Source: Candidatus Pacearchaeota archaeon (GTDB taxonomy: Archaea; Nanobdellota; Nanobdellia; Pacearchaeales; GW2011-AR1). Taken from it: a stretch of DNA of 19,882 nt. Both the position numbers and the translations under genes were made by a program. The stretch spans positions 1 to 19,882 of the forward strand of contig RFLO01000030.1 of NCBI GenBank assembly GCA_003693875.1, read 5' to 3'. The first letter of the stretch is position 1. The number at the start of each line of letters is the position of its first letter. This document shows positions 7,124-14,012 of the stretch, one piece after another. The notes under the pieces were generated by a model. The model was not told the DNA's origin. It was given only the letters and a program-made list of their open reading frames with translations, and made no database searches.

Positions 7124-7759
7124 ATGGAAGAGAAAAAATTTGTTGATGTGAGAAAGGATGAATATAACATAAAACAATTTGTAAAATCAATATTTGGTAA
7201 AGGGAAGGTTTCAGCAGTAAAAATAGAGTATACGCCAGTTGGAGAAAAAATTCTTGTTTCAACCCACAAGCCAGGCTGGATAATCGGGAAAAAAGGTGAG
7301 AAGATAGCAAATCTTACAGAAGTCTTAAAGAAAAGATTCAAGATGGAAAATCCTCATGTAGACATAGTTGAAATAAAAAAGCCGGAATTTGATGCACAAA
7401 TAATTGCAGATGAGATTGCGATAGCTCTTGAAAAATTTGGTTCTATGAGGTATAAATCAGTAAGTTATCGAACTCTGTCAAGAATTCGTGATGCGGGAGC
7501 ACTTGGTGCAGAAATAAGAGTATCAGGGAAGCTTCCAAGTGACAGGGCAAGAACATGGAAATTTTCCTTTGGATATCTAAAAAAGACAGGGGATTCAGCA
7601 AAGGTTGTCAGCAGAGCAGAAACCATTGCAATAACAAAGCAAGGGGTAATAGGAATAAAAGTATCAATTCTTTCACCCGAAGCACACATACACGACAGGA
7701 TAAATGTGGATGAAAACCTCATTGAAGAAATAAAAAAGAATACGAATTTTTCGGATTAA
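7124..7759 (+). CDS. rps3: 30S ribosomal protein S3 (uS3)
   Basis: S3 forms part of the mRNA entry channel of the small subunit. The 211-residue protein has an N-terminal KH type-2 domain with the GXXG loop at residues 55-58 (GWIIGKKGEKI). The C-terminal S3 domain follows, with GALGAEIRVSGKLPSDRART and later GVIGIKVSILSPEA. The C-terminus is close to minimal. It starts four bases after the L22 stop and ends directly before rpl29. Confidence 0.97.
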   Translation: MEEKKFVDVRKDEYNIKQFVKSIFGKGKVSAVKIEYTPVGEKILVSTHKPGWIIGKKGEKIANLTEVLKKRFKMENPHVDIVEIKKPEFDAQIIADEIAIALEKFGSMRYKSVSYRTLSRIRDAGALGAEIRVSGKLPSDRARTWKFSFGYLKKTGDSAKVVSRAETIAITKQGVIGIKVSILSPEAHIHDRINVDENLIEEIKKNTNFSD

Positions 7760-7918
7760 ATGGAAAAAGAAAAATTGAGTAATCGGGAAATTGAATCAAG
7801 GATAAAGGACCTAAAAATTGAGTTGTTGAAGCAAAGCCATAAAAGGAAAAGCATTAAAAAGGAAATTGCGAGACTTTTGACGATGAAAACCCAAACTAAA
7901 TCAGGAGAGAGTAAATAA
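7760..7918 (+). CDS. rpl29: 50S ribosomal protein L29 (uL29), short gene
   Basis: A 52-codon frame fills the gap between rps3 and the aIF1 gene. Its ATG immediately follows the S3 stop codon and it ends in TAA at 7916-7918. The product starts MEKEKLSNREIESRIKDL and continues with KIELLKQSHKRKSIKKEIAR and LLTMKTQ. That is the two-helix coiled-coil pattern of L29, and KKEIARLLT corresponds to the conserved K..IAR..T motif. L29 sits beside L23 at the exit tunnel and contacts SRP. The order S3-L29-aIF1 is the expected archaeal order, which supports the call despite the small size (typical length 60-70). Confidence 0.9.
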   Translation: MEKEKLSNREIESRIKDLKIELLKQSHKRKSIKKEIARLLTMKTQTKSGESK

Positions 7919-7920
7919 AA

Positions 7921-8223
7921 GTGGACATTTGCCCAAAGTGTGGACTGCCAGTCCAGGCTTGCATCTGTGAAGAGATTGCAAGGACAACGCAGCAAATAAG
8001 CGTAAAAGTTGAGAAGCGGCGCTTTGGGAAGATGTCAACCATCATCAGTGGTTTTGATGGTGGAGTAGACATAAAAGACATTGCCAAAAAGCTAAAGTCG
8101 AAACTTGCTTGTGGAGGCACAGTTAAAAACAAAACAATAGAACTTCAAGGAGACCACCGAAATCAAATAAAAAGCGCGCTTGTTTCGCTTGGCTTTGAGG
8201 AGAGCCAAATCACAAAAGGATAA
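7921..8223 (+). CDS. eif1: translation initiation factor aIF1 (SUI1 family)
   Basis: aIF1 binds the 30S platform near the P site and enforces start-codon fidelity. The 100-residue protein has an N-terminal zinc-ribbon-like cluster (CPKCGLPVQACIC; Cys 4, 7, 14, 16). The SUI1 domain follows: STIISGFDGGVDIKDIAKKL, KSKLACGGTVKNKTIELQGD and the ending SLGFEESQI. The start is GTG at 7921, two bases after the L29 stop, with GGAGAG upstream in the end of rpl29. In many archaea the RNase P protein Rpp29 gene (rnp1) separates this gene from rps17. Here the stop overlaps the rps17 start by one base, leaving no room for it. Confidence 0.96.
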   Translation: MDICPKCGLPVQACICEEIARTTQQISVKVEKRRFGKMSTIISGFDGGVDIKDIAKKLKSKLACGGTVKNKTIELQGDHRNQIKSALVSLGFEESQITKG

Positions 8224-8579
8224 TGGCAAAGAAAAAAGAAGAAAAGAAAAAAGAAGGAAAGGAGTGCAAGGATAGGCTTTGTCCCGTTCACGGAGACAAG
8301 AAACTAAAAATCAGGGGCAGGACTTTTGAAGGTATAGTAATTAGGAAACATCCAAGAAGAGTTACAATCATGTTTGAGAGAATGGTAAAAGTTCCAAAAT
8401 ACGAAAGGTATGAAAAAAGAAAAACAAAACTCCATGCACGGTTGACCGATTGCATGTGGGAAAATGTGGATATAGGGGACCGCATAAGTATTGGAGAAAC
8501 AAGACCAATAAGCAAAACAATTCATTTTGTTGTAACAGGCATAGTAAAAAAAAGGAGCAAAAATGAAAGCAGTAAGTAG
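8223..8579 (+). CDS. rps17: 30S ribosomal protein S17 (uS17)
   Basis: S17 is a primary 16S rRNA-binding OB-fold protein of the 30S body. The 118-residue sequence has a lysine/glutamate-rich N-terminus (MAKKKEEKKKEGKE). The archaeal signature CKDRLCPVHG (Cys 15, Cys 20, His 23) follows, then the OB-fold with IRGRTFEGIVIRKHPRRVTI and the loop IGDRISIGETRPISKT. The start A is shared with the aIF1 stop. The last 17 bases overlap rpl14, whose Shine-Dalgarno sequence lies inside this gene. Confidence 0.96.
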   Translation: MAKKKEEKKKEGKECKDRLCPVHGDKKLKIRGRTFEGIVIRKHPRRVTIMFERMVKVPKYERYEKRKTKLHARLTDCMWENVDIGDRISIGETRPISKTIHFVVTGIVKKRSKNESSK

Positions 8580-8964
8580 CAGAACTACACGTGGATTAAA
8601 CATCGGAAGTTATGTAGAAGCTTGCGACAATAGTGGAGCAAGAATTGTAAAAATAGTTTCCATAAAAGGAGGAAAAACAAGTAAGGGAAGACAAGGCTAT
8701 GCGAAGATTGCAGATAGGGTTAAGGTTTCAGTTCGTCGAGGTGACCCAAAAATGAAAGGAGAAGTTTTTGATGCAGTAGTGGTGCGTCAGAAAAAACCAT
8801 GGAGAAGGAAGACTGGAGAAAGGGTTTGTTTTAGCGATAACGCCGTTGCAATTTTAAAAGATGAGAAGGGAAATCCGAAGGGAACCCAGATTAAGGGGCC
8901 AATTGCAAGAGAAGTTCAGGAAAGATGGAAGGAGGTTGCGAAAATTGCAAGCATAGTTTACTGA
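8563..8964 (+). CDS. rpl14: 50S ribosomal protein L14 (uL14)
   Basis: L14 forms part of the subunit interface and the aIF6 binding site. The 133-residue protein is standard for archaea: residues from ACDNSGARIVKIVSIKGGK through AKIADRVKVSVRRGDPKMKG, then AVVVRQKKPWRRKTGERVCF and DNAVAILKDEKGNPKGTQI. ATG 8563 is preceded by AAAGGAG with a five-base spacer, a clear Shine-Dalgarno sequence. This supports a genuine 17-base overlap with rps17. Its stop overlaps the rpl24 start (TGATG). Confidence 0.97.
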   Translation: MKAVSSRTTRGLNIGSYVEACDNSGARIVKIVSIKGGKTSKGRQGYAKIADRVKVSVRRGDPKMKGEVFDAVVVRQKKPWRRKTGERVCFSDNAVAILKDEKGNPKGTQIKGPIAREVQERWKEVAKIASIVY

Positions 8965-9362
8965 TGAAACAAAAATTTAGCAAAAACTGGATATCAAGCA
9001 AGCAACCAAGAAAGCAGGTAAAGTATAGTGCAAACGCTCCACAACATATAAAAAGAAAATTTCTTGCGGCAAATGTTACAAAAAGCCTGCGGGAAAAATA
9101 TGGGCGAAGCCTTGTTATAAGGAAAGGCGACGAAGTAAAGGTTATGAGAGGGAAGTTTAAAGGTAAAAGCGGAAAGGTAAGTGTAGTAGATGTCAAAAGA
9201 ACACGGATACAGATCTCTGGAGTTCAAAGGACGAAAGGTTCAGAAAAACTTGAAACTTGGTTCCACCCCTCAAAAGTTATGGTAATCTCGCCAGACACTT
9301 CCGATTCAAGAAGATTTAAGAAAAAGAAAACGGAGGAAAAAGATGCACATAAAAAGAAATAG
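8964..9362 (+). CDS. rpl24: 50S ribosomal protein L24 (uL24)
   Basis: L24 is an assembly-initiator KOW-domain protein near the tunnel exit. Starting at ATG 8964, which overlaps the L14 stop as TGATG, it has 132 residues. The N-terminus (SSKQPRKQVKYSANAPQHIK) matches archaeal/eukaryal L26-type L24. The KOW motif reads IRKGDEVKVMRGKFKGKSGK. The C-terminus after about residue 107 is a charged tail (DTSDSRRFKKKKTEEKDAHK). The frame is open upstream to 8925, but that extension would lie inside rpl14 and lacks the family N-terminus. The last 20 bases overlap rps4e. Confidence 0.95.
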   Translation: MKQKFSKNWISSKQPRKQVKYSANAPQHIKRKFLAANVTKSLREKYGRSLVIRKGDEVKVMRGKFKGKSGKVSVVDVKRTRIQISGVQRTKGSEKLETWFHPSKVMVISPDTSDSRRFKKKKTEEKDAHKKK

Positions 9363-9993
9363 GGCTCCAACAAAGTGGCCCATTCCAAGAAAAGGATCCA
9401 CCTTTGTAGTTAGGCCAAGCCACGCATTATCAAAAGGAATTCCGCTACTTATTGTTCTTCGCGATGTTCTAAAAATAGCAAGAATACGAAAAGAGGTAAA
9501 ATATATGCTCACAAATGGGATGGTTCTTGTAAACTCAAAAGAGAGAAAGGACGAAAAATTCCCCCTTCAGTTGTTTGACACATTAACTCTTAAGAACTCC
9601 AATCAAAATTTCCGTTTAGAAGTTGTCAACAGAAAATTCCAGCTTGTTGAGATAAAAAAGGAAGAGGCAAGTAAAAAGATAGTCAAGGTTATTGGTAAAA
9701 AAATTCTGAAAAATAAAAAAGTTCAGATAAATCTTGACGATGGCCACAATTTCTTGACAAAACACAAGTTTTCGGTAGGAGATTCAGCAGTAATAGATTT
9801 AGCTAAAGGAAAAGTTGAAAGGATTTTGCCCTTGAAAAAAGGAGCACAAGTCGAGGTTATAGGGGGAAAGCACGCAGGAGAAAGAGGAGAACTCATAAAA
9901 GTTGAGGAACTTAAACGAGGGAGAATGTATGTTATAAAAATAGGTGAAAAGGAAGTAAAATTGCCTCTTAAAACATTGCTTGTTATAGGATAA
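9343..9993 (+). CDS. rps4e: 30S ribosomal protein S4e (eS4)
   Basis: eS4 exists only in archaea and eukaryotes and binds the 30S body. The 216-residue protein begins with the family N-terminus (HIKRNRAPTKWPIPRKGSTF). An S4-like RNA-binding segment follows (LKIARIRKEVKYMLTNGMVL), then a central domain and a C-terminal KOW-like segment (AQVEVIGGKHAGERGELIKV). It is slightly shorter than the usual 235-260. The ATG lies 20 bases inside the rpl24 tail and is preceded by ACGGAGG, a good Shine-Dalgarno sequence. The stop overlaps the rpl5 start (TAATG). Confidence 0.96.
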   Translation: MHIKRNRAPTKWPIPRKGSTFVVRPSHALSKGIPLLIVLRDVLKIARIRKEVKYMLTNGMVLVNSKERKDEKFPLQLFDTLTLKNSNQNFRLEVVNRKFQLVEIKKEEASKKIVKVIGKKILKNKKVQINLDDGHNFLTKHKFSVGDSAVIDLAKGKVERILPLKKGAQVEVIGGKHAGERGELIKVEELKRGRMYVIKIGEKEVKLPLKTLLVIG

Positions 9994-10493
9994 TGGAAAA
10001 TAAAATGCGTGAAGTAAAAATAGAGAAAGTTGTTTTAAATATCGGAGGAACCGGAGAAAAGCTTGACAGGGGGTACATTCTCCTTGAAAGACTTAGTGGA
10101 AGAAAACCAACAAAGGTAAAGGCAACAAGAAGAATCCCCACATGGCATGTTCGGCCCGGACTTGAAGTTGGAACAAAAGTCACTCTTCGTGGAAAAGAAG
10201 CCACAGAAATTTTAAAGAAGCTTTTGCCAGCAGTAGATAATGCATTAAAGGAAAAACAGATACAGGATAATTTTTTCTCTTTTGGAATTCATGAGTATAT
10301 AGAAATTCCAGGAGTGGAGTACATAAGAGAAGTGGGCATTCTTGGTTTAGAGGTTACTGCAGTATTTTCAAGAGCCGGTAAAAGGGTTGAAAGAAAAAAG
10401 ATAAAGAGGGGGAAAGTAAGGAAAATGAAGGTTTCAAGGGAAGAAATTAAAAAATATGTTCAGGAAAAATTTGGAACGGAGGTTTTAAAATGA
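9993..10493 (+). CDS. rpl5: 50S ribosomal protein L5 (uL5)
   Basis: L5 binds 5S rRNA and contacts P-site tRNA. The 166-residue protein carries VEKVVLNIGGTGEKL-like N-terminal pattern (IEKVVLNIGGTGEKLDRG), the archaeal KPTKVKATRRIPTWHVRPGL, and FSFGIHEYIEIPGVEYIREV in the second half. It ends with a basic helix. Length is slightly below the archaeal norm (170-185). It shares one base with the S4e stop and overlaps rps14 by ATGA. Confidence 0.96.
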   Translation: MENKMREVKIEKVVLNIGGTGEKLDRGYILLERLSGRKPTKVKATRRIPTWHVRPGLEVGTKVTLRGKEATEILKKLLPAVDNALKEKQIQDNFFSFGIHEYIEIPGVEYIREVGILGLEVTAVFSRAGKRVERKKIKRGKVRKMKVSREEIKKYVQEKFGTEVLK

Positions 10494-10720
10494 CTGCAAG
10501 TGATTGGAGGAAAATTACAAAGCAATTGAGAAACAAACCAGCAATCTTAAAAAAGTTTCTAAAACATAACAGGCCAAAGCCAAGAAAATTTGGAGTTGCA
10601 GCAAAAAAATGCGAATCATGTGGGAGATATGGGGCACATATTTCACAATATAACCTAAACTTATGCCGACACTGCTTTAGGGAATTAGCAGTTGAAATCG
10701 GCTTTAAAAAATACAGCTAA
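10490..10720 (+). CDS. rps14: 30S ribosomal protein S14 (uS14) with an N-terminal extension
   Basis: S14 belongs to the 30S head and is the zinc-ribbon type. Cys 41, 44, 59 and 62 form CESC...CRHC, and the C-terminus CFRELAVEIGFKKYS is the archaeal consensus. Typical archaeal S14 is about 50-57 residues; this one has 76 because of about 33 extra basic residues at the N-terminus (MTASDWRKITKQLRNKPAIL and onward). No alternative ATG or GTG lies near the core. The first ATG has a Shine-Dalgarno sequence (CGGAGG) and an ATGA overlap with rpl5, so the extension is probably translated. Confidence 0.94.
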   Translation: MTASDWRKITKQLRNKPAILKKFLKHNRPKPRKFGVAAKKCESCGRYGAHISQYNLNLCRHCFRELAVEIGFKKYS

Positions 10721-10721
10721 G

Positions 10722-11099
10722 ATGAGCCAGGATATTGTTGCCGACGGGTTAAACCAAATAATGAATGCAAACAGGGTAGAGAAAAAAAAGGTAGTAATAA
10801 AGAGGTATTCAAAGGTTTTGATTGGGCTTTTAGAGATGATGCGCGAAAAAGGGCACATAGACTACAAGGTTTATGATAAGAAAAGGCTTCTGGAGGTTGA
10901 AATAAAAAAGCTTAATTTTTGTAAAGCTGTAAAACCAAGATATTTTGTGAAGGTAAAGGACATAAATAAGTACTTACGGAGGTTTCTTCCTTCAAGAAAC
11001 TTTGGCACATTAGTTATCTCAACCAATCTTGGGCTTTTAGACCATCAAGAGGCTTATGAAAAAAATAGTGGAGGGAGCATCATTGCTTATTTTTACTGA
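10722..11099 (+). CDS. rps8: 30S ribosomal protein S8 (uS8)
   Basis: S8 binds the central domain of 16S rRNA. From ATG 10722, one base after the S14 stop, the product has 125 residues. It begins MSQDIVADGLNQIMNANRVE, which matches the family N-terminus, and has IKRYSKVLIGLLEMMREKGH in the first half. The C-terminus FGTLVISTNLGLLDHQEA is the conserved S8 ending with a G.L/STS..GL.. pattern. The frame is open upstream to 10692, inside rps14, but that would add residues not found in the family. The stop overlaps the rpl6 start (TGATG). Confidence 0.95.
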   Translation: MSQDIVADGLNQIMNANRVEKKKVVIKRYSKVLIGLLEMMREKGHIDYKVYDKKRLLEVEIKKLNFCKAVKPRYFVKVKDINKYLRRFLPSRNFGTLVISTNLGLLDHQEAYEKNSGGSIIAYFY

Positions 11100-11641
11100 T
11101 GAGAAAAGAGATTGAAAGGACAGTAGAGGTTCCGGAAGGATTTTCCGTAGGGATATCTGGAAACAGCGTAACTATCAAAGGAAATGGCAAGGAGCTTTCA
11201 AGAGAATTTGATTTAGGAAGGCTAAGTATGGAATTATCCGAGGGAAAAATAAAAATTTATGCTAAGAACGGAACAAGGAGAGAGGCGGCAATGGCAGGGA
11301 CAATCCGGGCACACTTAAAAAATATGATTAATGGGCTAAAGGAAGATTTTGTCTATAAGCTTGAAATCTGCAACGTACATTTTCCAATGAATGTTAAAGT
11401 TGAAGGTGACAAGCTTGTTATAAAGTCTTTTCTTGGTGAGCGAAAGTTAAGATATGCGAAAATCTTGGATGGCGTAAAAGTAGAAGTTAATGGAAATGTC
11501 ATAACTGTTAGCTCCCATAACAAGGAATCTGCAGGCCAGACTGCTGCAAACATAGAAAAAGCAACTAAAATCAAGAGCAGAGATAGGAGGATATTTCAGG
11601 ACGGGATATTCATAACTGAAAAGTGCGGGAGGAAAATATGA
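11099..11641 (+). CDS. rpl6: 50S ribosomal protein L6 (uL6)
   Basis: L6 has two similar alpha/beta domains and lies near the factor-binding site. The 180-residue protein has the N-terminal VEVPEGFSVGISGNSVTIKG, then GTIRAHLKNMINGLKEDFVY at the domain boundary. The C-terminal archaeal pattern is KIKSRDRRIFQDGIFITEK. Start and stop overlap neighbours (TGATG with S8, ATGA with L32e), showing translational coupling. Confidence 0.96.
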   Translation: MRKEIERTVEVPEGFSVGISGNSVTIKGNGKELSREFDLGRLSMELSEGKIKIYAKNGTRREAAMAGTIRAHLKNMINGLKEDFVYKLEICNVHFPMNVKVEGDKLVIKSFLGERKLRYAKILDGVKVEVNGNVITVSSHNKESAGQTAANIEKATKIKSRDRRIFQDGIFITEKCGRKI

Positions 11642-12006
11642 ATTCAAGGAAAAAACCAAAGTTTTTGAGGAAGGAATGGCACAAAAAAATTAAGCTTGGA
11701 AGGACCATTAAGAAAAAAAGAAAGTGGAGAGCATCTCGCGGAAGCCAGGGTAAGGTGCGGTTGGGAAGAAAAGGACACGCTAAAAGGCCAAAAATTGGAT
11801 GGGGTGCGAAAAAAGATGAACGCGGAAAAATAGGAGGAAAAGAAGTAGTAAGGGTTTCAAACATTTTAGAGCTTGAAGGAGTAAAGAAAGGGTGTGCGGT
11901 AATCTTTTCAAAGGTTGGTAAGAAGAAAAAAGAATCCCTTATTGCCAGGGCAAGGGAGCTAAAAATAGAAGTACTTAATGCGGGAGGAAAAAATGCAATT
12001 GGGTAA
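11638..12006 (+). CDS. rpl32e: 50S ribosomal protein L32e (eL32)
   Basis: eL32 is an archaeal/eukaryal-specific large-subunit protein. From ATG 11638 the product has 122 residues, with FLRKEWHKKIKLGRTIKKKR, WRASRGSQGKVRLGRKGHAK and RPKIGWGAKKDERG, which match the conserved RRP..G...KVRRGLRG region of the family. An in-frame GTG at 11623 is rejected because GGGAGG (11627-11632), the likely ribosome-binding site, lies between the two and points to 11638. It overlaps the L6 stop by ATGA and rpl19e by 14 bases. Confidence 0.93.
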   Translation: MNSRKKPKFLRKEWHKKIKLGRTIKKKRKWRASRGSQGKVRLGRKGHAKRPKIGWGAKKDERGKIGGKEVVRVSNILELEGVKKGCAVIFSKVGKKKKESLIARARELKIEVLNAGGKNAIG

Positions 12007-12397
12007 AAAGAAAGCTATGGCGGCAAGAATTCTTGGCGTAGGGAAGGACAGGGTTATTTTTGTAGAGTCAAGATTAAAGGAAATAAAAGAAGCAATAACT
12101 AGACAGGACATTTTAGACCTAAAAAAAGCAGGAGCAATAAAGATACGTGATGTTCGTGGGAGAAAAAAGATTGTTAGAAGGAAAAATAGGAGAAGAATTG
12201 GAAAAATAAAAAAGAAGGTAAATCGGAGAAAACAAGAATATGTAAAAATTACAAGAAAGCTTAGAAAGTTTGCTAAACACCTTCTTAAAACAGCCTCAAT
12301 AAGTCGCGAAAAGTATCGCGAGATAAGAAGACTTATACGTGCAAGAAAATTCAAAAGTAAACGCCACTTAAAGACAAGTTTGCAAGATGGGTCTTAG
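11993..12397 (+). CDS. rpl19e: 50S ribosomal protein L19e (eL19)
   Basis: eL19 makes an intersubunit bridge in archaea and eukaryotes. From ATG 11993 the product has 134 residues and starts MQLGKKKAMAARILGVGKDR, close to the usual N-terminus with its (L)..R.AA.ILG.G pattern. The family features IKIRDVRGRKKIVRRKNRR and a long basic helical C-terminus (ISREKYREIRRLIRARKFKS) follow. It is shorter than typical archaeal L19e (about 150). GGGAGG lies seven bases upstream. The upstream in-frame ATG at 11978 is rejected because that Shine-Dalgarno sequence would fall inside the coding region. It overlaps rpl32e by 14 bases and rpl18 by 11. Confidence 0.94.
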   Translation: MQLGKKKAMAARILGVGKDRVIFVESRLKEIKEAITRQDILDLKKAGAIKIRDVRGRKKIVRRKNRRRIGKIKKKVNRRKQEYVKITRKLRKFAKHLLKTASISREKYREIRRLIRARKFKSKRHLKTSLQDGS

Positions 12398-12878
12398 AAC
12401 AATGAAAAGAAGGAGAAGGGAAAACAAGACAGACTATAAACTTAGGTTGAACCTTTTAAAGTCCGGATTGGATAGAATAGTCATACGCAGAACTAACCGG
12501 TACTTTATAGTTCAGGCAGTTTCAAGTAGCGAGGGCCAAGACAGAGTAACCCTTGGAATAACCTCAAAGGAGCTTTTAAAATATGGCTGGGATCCTAAGT
12601 TTTCCGGAAGTTTGAAATCTGTTCCAGCAGGATATTTGACAGGACTCTTGATGGCAAAAAAATTGAAGAAAAAAGAGTTTGTAGTAGATTTAGGAATGGC
12701 ACGAACGATAAAAGGTTGTAGGGTGTTTGCAGTTGTAAGAGGGCTTGTTGATGGAGGGCTAAAGGTTTCAGCAGGAGATGTATTTTCTGATGAAGGGCGG
12801 CTTGTAGGAGAGCATATGGGGGAAGAATTAAAAAAGATGATAGCAAGTGTCCGGGAGAGGATAGAAAATGGGAAATGA
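12387..12878 (+). CDS. rpl18: 50S ribosomal protein L18 (uL18)
   Basis: L18 binds 5S rRNA together with L5. The 163-residue product begins MGLRTMKRRRRENKTDYKLR, matching the archaeal RRRREGKTDY motif. It contains VTLGITSKELLKYGWDPKF and PAGYLTGLLMAKKLKKKEF, then a conserved VVDLGMARTIKG segment. It lacks much of the C-terminal extension of typical archaeal L18 (about 190). The start could also be ATG 12402 (MKRRRREN); neither has a strong Shine-Dalgarno sequence. It overlaps rps5 by 11 bases. Confidence 0.94.
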   Translation: MGLRTMKRRRRENKTDYKLRLNLLKSGLDRIVIRRTNRYFIVQAVSSSEGQDRVTLGITSKELLKYGWDPKFSGSLKSVPAGYLTGLLMAKKLKKKEFVVDLGMARTIKGCRVFAVVRGLVDGGLKVSAGDVFSDEGRLVGEHMGEELKKMIASVRERIENGK

Positions 12879-13683
12879 AGATGAGATGCACAAGGAACAA
12901 TTAAAGGAAATGACAGACATAGTTGATGCTGAAGAAAAAGCAGAAGAAGAAAGAATTTCAATTGAAGCTGATAAAAGGTTCAAGGAAGAAGAAGGCAGAA
13001 CAGAAAAAGAAAAAGATCCTGCAGAAATTGAAAGAGAAGAAAAGTTTAAGTCTTGGGTGCCAAAGACTTCTCTTGGCAAGGATGTTTTGGCAGGGAAAAT
13101 AAAATCTTTATCTGAGGTTTTCAGGGATGGGAGAAAAATAATGGAGCCCGAAATCTTCGACTTTTTGGTAAGGGCTCCGATAATTGAGTGCCTTTTTATT
13201 GGACAAGCAAAAGGCAAATTTGGGGGAGGAAAAAGAAGAGCCTTTCGTCAAACTCAAAAGAAAACAAAAGAAGGAAACATTTTGACTTTTGGGGTTATGG
13301 CTGTTGTAGGAGATGGGGAAGGACATGTGGGCATAGGATATGGGAGAGCATCAGAAACGCTTCCGGCAAGGGAAAAAGCAATAAGGCGGGCAAAACTCAA
13401 TTTAATTGAGGTGCCAAGAGGCTGTGCAAGTTATGACTGCTCTTGTTCTGAATCTCATAGCATTCCTCTTACTGTTTATGGCAAATGTTCTTCGGTAAGG
13501 GTAAAACTTATTCCAGCACCTCAGGGCACCGGCCTTGTCATAGGCGATGAAATGAAAAAAGTTTTAAGAGCGGCAGGAATAAGGGACATTTACAGCAAGT
13601 GTTATGGGAAGGTTAGGACCACATTTAATACTGCAAAAGCAGTTATGGCGGCGCTAAGTAAAGTAGGAGGGGCAAGGATATGA
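12868..13683 (+). CDS. rps5: 30S ribosomal protein S5 (uS5) with an acidic N-terminal extension
   Basis: S5 lies at the mRNA entry site and influences fidelity. The core begins at about residue 58 with EKFKSWVPKTSLGKDVLAGK. It contains the double-stranded-RNA-binding-like segment KKTKEGNILTFGVMAVVGDG, the archaeal VPRGCASYDCSCSESHSIP and the C-terminal IPAPQGTGLVIGDEMKKVLR. Total length is 271 against about 210-235 in most archaea. The difference is residues 1-57, a highly charged Glu/Lys segment that looks helical or disordered. ATG 12868 has GAGAGG eight bases upstream, which supports this start over the internal methionines 7 and 15. It overlaps rpl30 by ATGA. Confidence 0.96.
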   Translation: MGNEDEMHKEQLKEMTDIVDAEEKAEEERISIEADKRFKEEEGRTEKEKDPAEIEREEKFKSWVPKTSLGKDVLAGKIKSLSEVFRDGRKIMEPEIFDFLVRAPIIECLFIGQAKGKFGGGKRRAFRQTQKKTKEGNILTFGVMAVVGDGEGHVGIGYGRASETLPAREKAIRRAKLNLIEVPRGCASYDCSCSESHSIPLTVYGKCSSVRVKLIPAPQGTGLVIGDEMKKVLRAAGIRDIYSKCYGKVRTTFNTAKAVMAALSKVGGARI

Positions 13684-14012
13684 TTTTAGTAGTTCGTATT
13701 GCCGGCAAAGTCGCACAGAAAAAAAGAGACATTGAAACAATGAACCGTTTAAAGATTCGCAAGAAGTTCTCGGCAACGGTTATAGATGAAAAAGATAAAG
13801 TTAGAATGGGGATGGTTCATTCGGTTAAGCATTGTGTTGCTTTTGGGAAAGTTAAAGAAGACTTTCTAAAAAAAATGGAGAAAAGGAAAAAAGGAGATGT
13901 TTATTTTTTACATCCGCCGCGCGGAGGTCTTAAAAGCGCAAAAGACCCTTATCCAAAAGGAGTTCTCGGAGAGCACAAGGACATAACAAATCTTGTTGGG
14001 AGGATGTTATGA
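13680..14012 (+). CDS. rpl30: 50S ribosomal protein L30 (uL30), shortened form
   Basis: The N-terminal L30 domain is present (MILVVRIAGKVAQKKRDIET, then NRLKIRKKFSATVID). So is the archaeal C-terminal motif FLHPPRGGLKSAKDPYPKG (about residues 77-95). At 110 residues it is about 45 shorter than typical archaeal L30 (about 155). The missing part is the middle segment after VKHCVAFGKVKEDF, where other archaea have an additional lobe. The reading frame is intact, and both ends overlap neighbours by ATGA, so this looks like lineage reduction and not damage. Confidence 0.93.
   Translation: MILVVRIAGKVAQKKRDIETMNRLKIRKKFSATVIDEKDKVRMGMVHSVKHCVAFGKVKEDFLKKMEKRKKGDVYFLHPPRGGLKSAKDPYPKGVLGEHKDITNLVGRML

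Noticed and set aside
11623..11637. Upstream GTG start for L32e (and similar upstream starts for L19e at 11978, L24 at 8925, S8 at 10692, L23 at 5150)
   Set aside because: In each case the later ATG has the right Shine-Dalgarno spacing or overlaps the previous stop, and gives the known family N-terminus. The extra residues would be read from the end of the preceding gene in another frame.
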